Assembly: GCF_025766255.1 (NCBI RefSeq)
Contig: NW_026516686.1
Span: forward strand, 1-64,000
Length of the DNA stretch: 64,000 nt
From: Zychaea mexicana
Lineage: Eukaryota; Mucoromycota; Mucoromycetes; Mucorales; Lichtheimiaceae
Direction: 5' to 3'
How positions within the stretch are numbered: the first letter of the stretch is position 1; the number at the start of each line of letters is the position of its first letter. This document shows positions 62,967 through 64,000 of the stretch, in pieces. Below the pieces are notes generated by a model. That model did no database searches. It worked only from the letters and a program-made list of their open reading frames with translations, and was not told the origin of the DNA. The position numbers and the translations under genes were made by a program.

Positions 62967-63502
62967 TTTTTTTTTAATATTAGTTCTTTCCCGCGTTTTT
63001 GAAAGGTTGGACAAGAGTGGGAAAAAAAAAAGATTTTTTTTTCTTTTTCGGCAGCTTATTGAAAACAGTATCTCCGCTGAGGAAAACGCATGTTAAAACG
63101 GGTCCGGGATATGCATCCGAGAGAGCGTAAATCTTTAATTAAGGTGCGCATAGTTACTTTTTTTTTTCTGTCAAGTTATTCTAAAAGCACGTTATCCTCA
63201 CGAGATATGGAGAGTGAGCGGGAGGAGGAAGGGGGGCTCTCTTAGTACTGCATCAATCAACATGAGGAGATCAACTCGATAGTGGGTTATAATAAGCATG
63301 TTAAAATAGGAGCGAGTGGAAGGAAGCCCTCAAGGTTTGGATGATGTGTTATTCGAGTGGTGATGGTTGTGTTACATTGGCCATTTTCTTTGTTCTCGCT
63401 CTCTCGCCTTTTTCTTCTTTGTTCCCTTTTTCTTCTTTGTTCCCTTTCTCTTCTTCTCTCTCGTTTCTCCCTTGCCCGTGTTCATACCCTATATATAAAG
63501 TC
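62967..63502. other. Divergent promoter region
   Basis: Upstream DNA of SFM1 (-) and the last gene (+). It contains poly-T runs and a CTTC-rich pyrimidine tract (63400-63470), then CCCTATATATAAAG at 63487-63500, a strong TATA box only a few bases before the first ATG of the next gene. Confidence 0.5.
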
Positions 63503-64000
63503 ATGCTTTCACGGTCACCACCGTCTCAAGACAGCAGTAACAATACTGGCACGACAACAATGACAACGACAGCAACACCACGTTCACAACCCGTCAGGTA
63601 CTAGTGCTTCTCTTTCTTTCTAGACCCTACCTATCATGCCCCCCCCCCACACCATATCACTACAGCATCGTTTACTTTCCGTTGACGATATACTATACTC
63701 CAACAATGATCAACCAGACGGCGCATGACGGATGATCGGGAACAAGGCGATGAACCAGGACCCAGTCTACCGCGGTCGAGAAGACGTCTCAATAAAGTGC
63801 GAGCAGATAATGATATGGAATTGGTGTGCTTTATCTCTTCTTCCTTCCGATAGTAGTAATCATCATTTCCTCGCATGAAACACTAAAAAGAAAGAGTCGC
63901 GTTTTTTTTAAATATACATGCAAGGTGTACAACTGTTCACGTCAGGTCAGCGGCACTCTGTCTTCGCATGTCAAACATAATGAGCTACCCACTATTGATA
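63503..64000 (+). CDS. 5' end of an unknown gene
   Basis: Three exons are visible: 63503-63597, 63718-63823 and 63946 to the window edge. They encode a Ser/Thr/Arg-rich, probably disordered N-terminus (MLSRSPPSQDSSNNTG, TPRSQPVRRRMTDDREQG, PSLPRSRRRLNKVRAD) continuing VSGTLSSHVKHNELPTID. Introns are GT-AG and all junctions are in frame. A TATATATAA box lies within 15 bases of the first ATG, too close for a normal leader, so translation may begin at the in-frame Met about 20 codons later (63560). Function cannot be inferred from this fragment. Confidence 0.5.

Overview
The window reads as nuclear DNA of an early-diverging filamentous fungus, most likely Mucoromycota (Mucorales-like). The reasons are intron-dense genes with short 50-120 nt GT-AG introns, fungal-specific families (Ktr-type mannosyltransferase, Zn2Cys6 regulator, FUSC/DUF2421-type transporter, SFM1), long CT/GA and CA simple repeats in intergenic DNA, and degenerate protein families that I associate with mucoralean genomes. 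The genus cannot be fixed from sequence alone. All gene models were built by hand from reading frame, splice sites and family motifs; exon lengths were checked to sum to an uninterrupted frame.

Layout. 0-5 kb: 3' end of a leucine carboxyl methyltransferase (+), then an ER nucleotide-sugar transporter and a GT15 mannosyltransferase, both on the minus strand. 6.5 kb: a small unknown gene (+). 7-10 kb: a tandem pair of glutathione S-transferases (-). 11-17 kb: a Zn2Cys6 regulator and a protein with a WRKY/GCM1-like zinc finger (both -). 17-21.5 kb: a long gene-poor stretch. 21.5-33 kb: endopolyphosphatase (+), ETF-alpha (-), a large FUSC/DUF2421-type membrane protein (+) and a cytochrome P450 (-).

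33.3-44.7 kb is an accessory block of repeats. It holds fragments of unrecognised or multicopy families, a decayed LINE, and a 4.5 kb structure with inverted TAGGGATCC ends and GGTTC-rich arms. That structure encloses a very AT-rich island carrying a DDE transposase fused to a chromodomain. The block ends with about six copies of a ~205 bp tandem repeat and two orphan 3' exons.

44.7-64 kb returns to single-copy housekeeping genes: TDP1 (-), a BAR-SH3 adaptor (-), V-ATPase subunit a (+), an M13 metallopeptidase homologue (+), a PCID2/CSN12-like PCI protein (-), the SPOUT methyltransferase SFM1 (-) and the 5' end of an unknown gene (+).

There is no operon-like pathway. Some neighbours share themes: nucleotide-sugar transport and mannosylation; GST and P450 as detoxification functions; V-ATPase and endopolyphosphatase in the vacuole. 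The most distinctive observations are very small exons (7, 17, 17 and 18 nt) that carry functionally essential residues, a GC-AG intron, the WRKY-like factor, and the AT-rich chromodomain transposase whose only defect is one stop codon between its catalytic acids.
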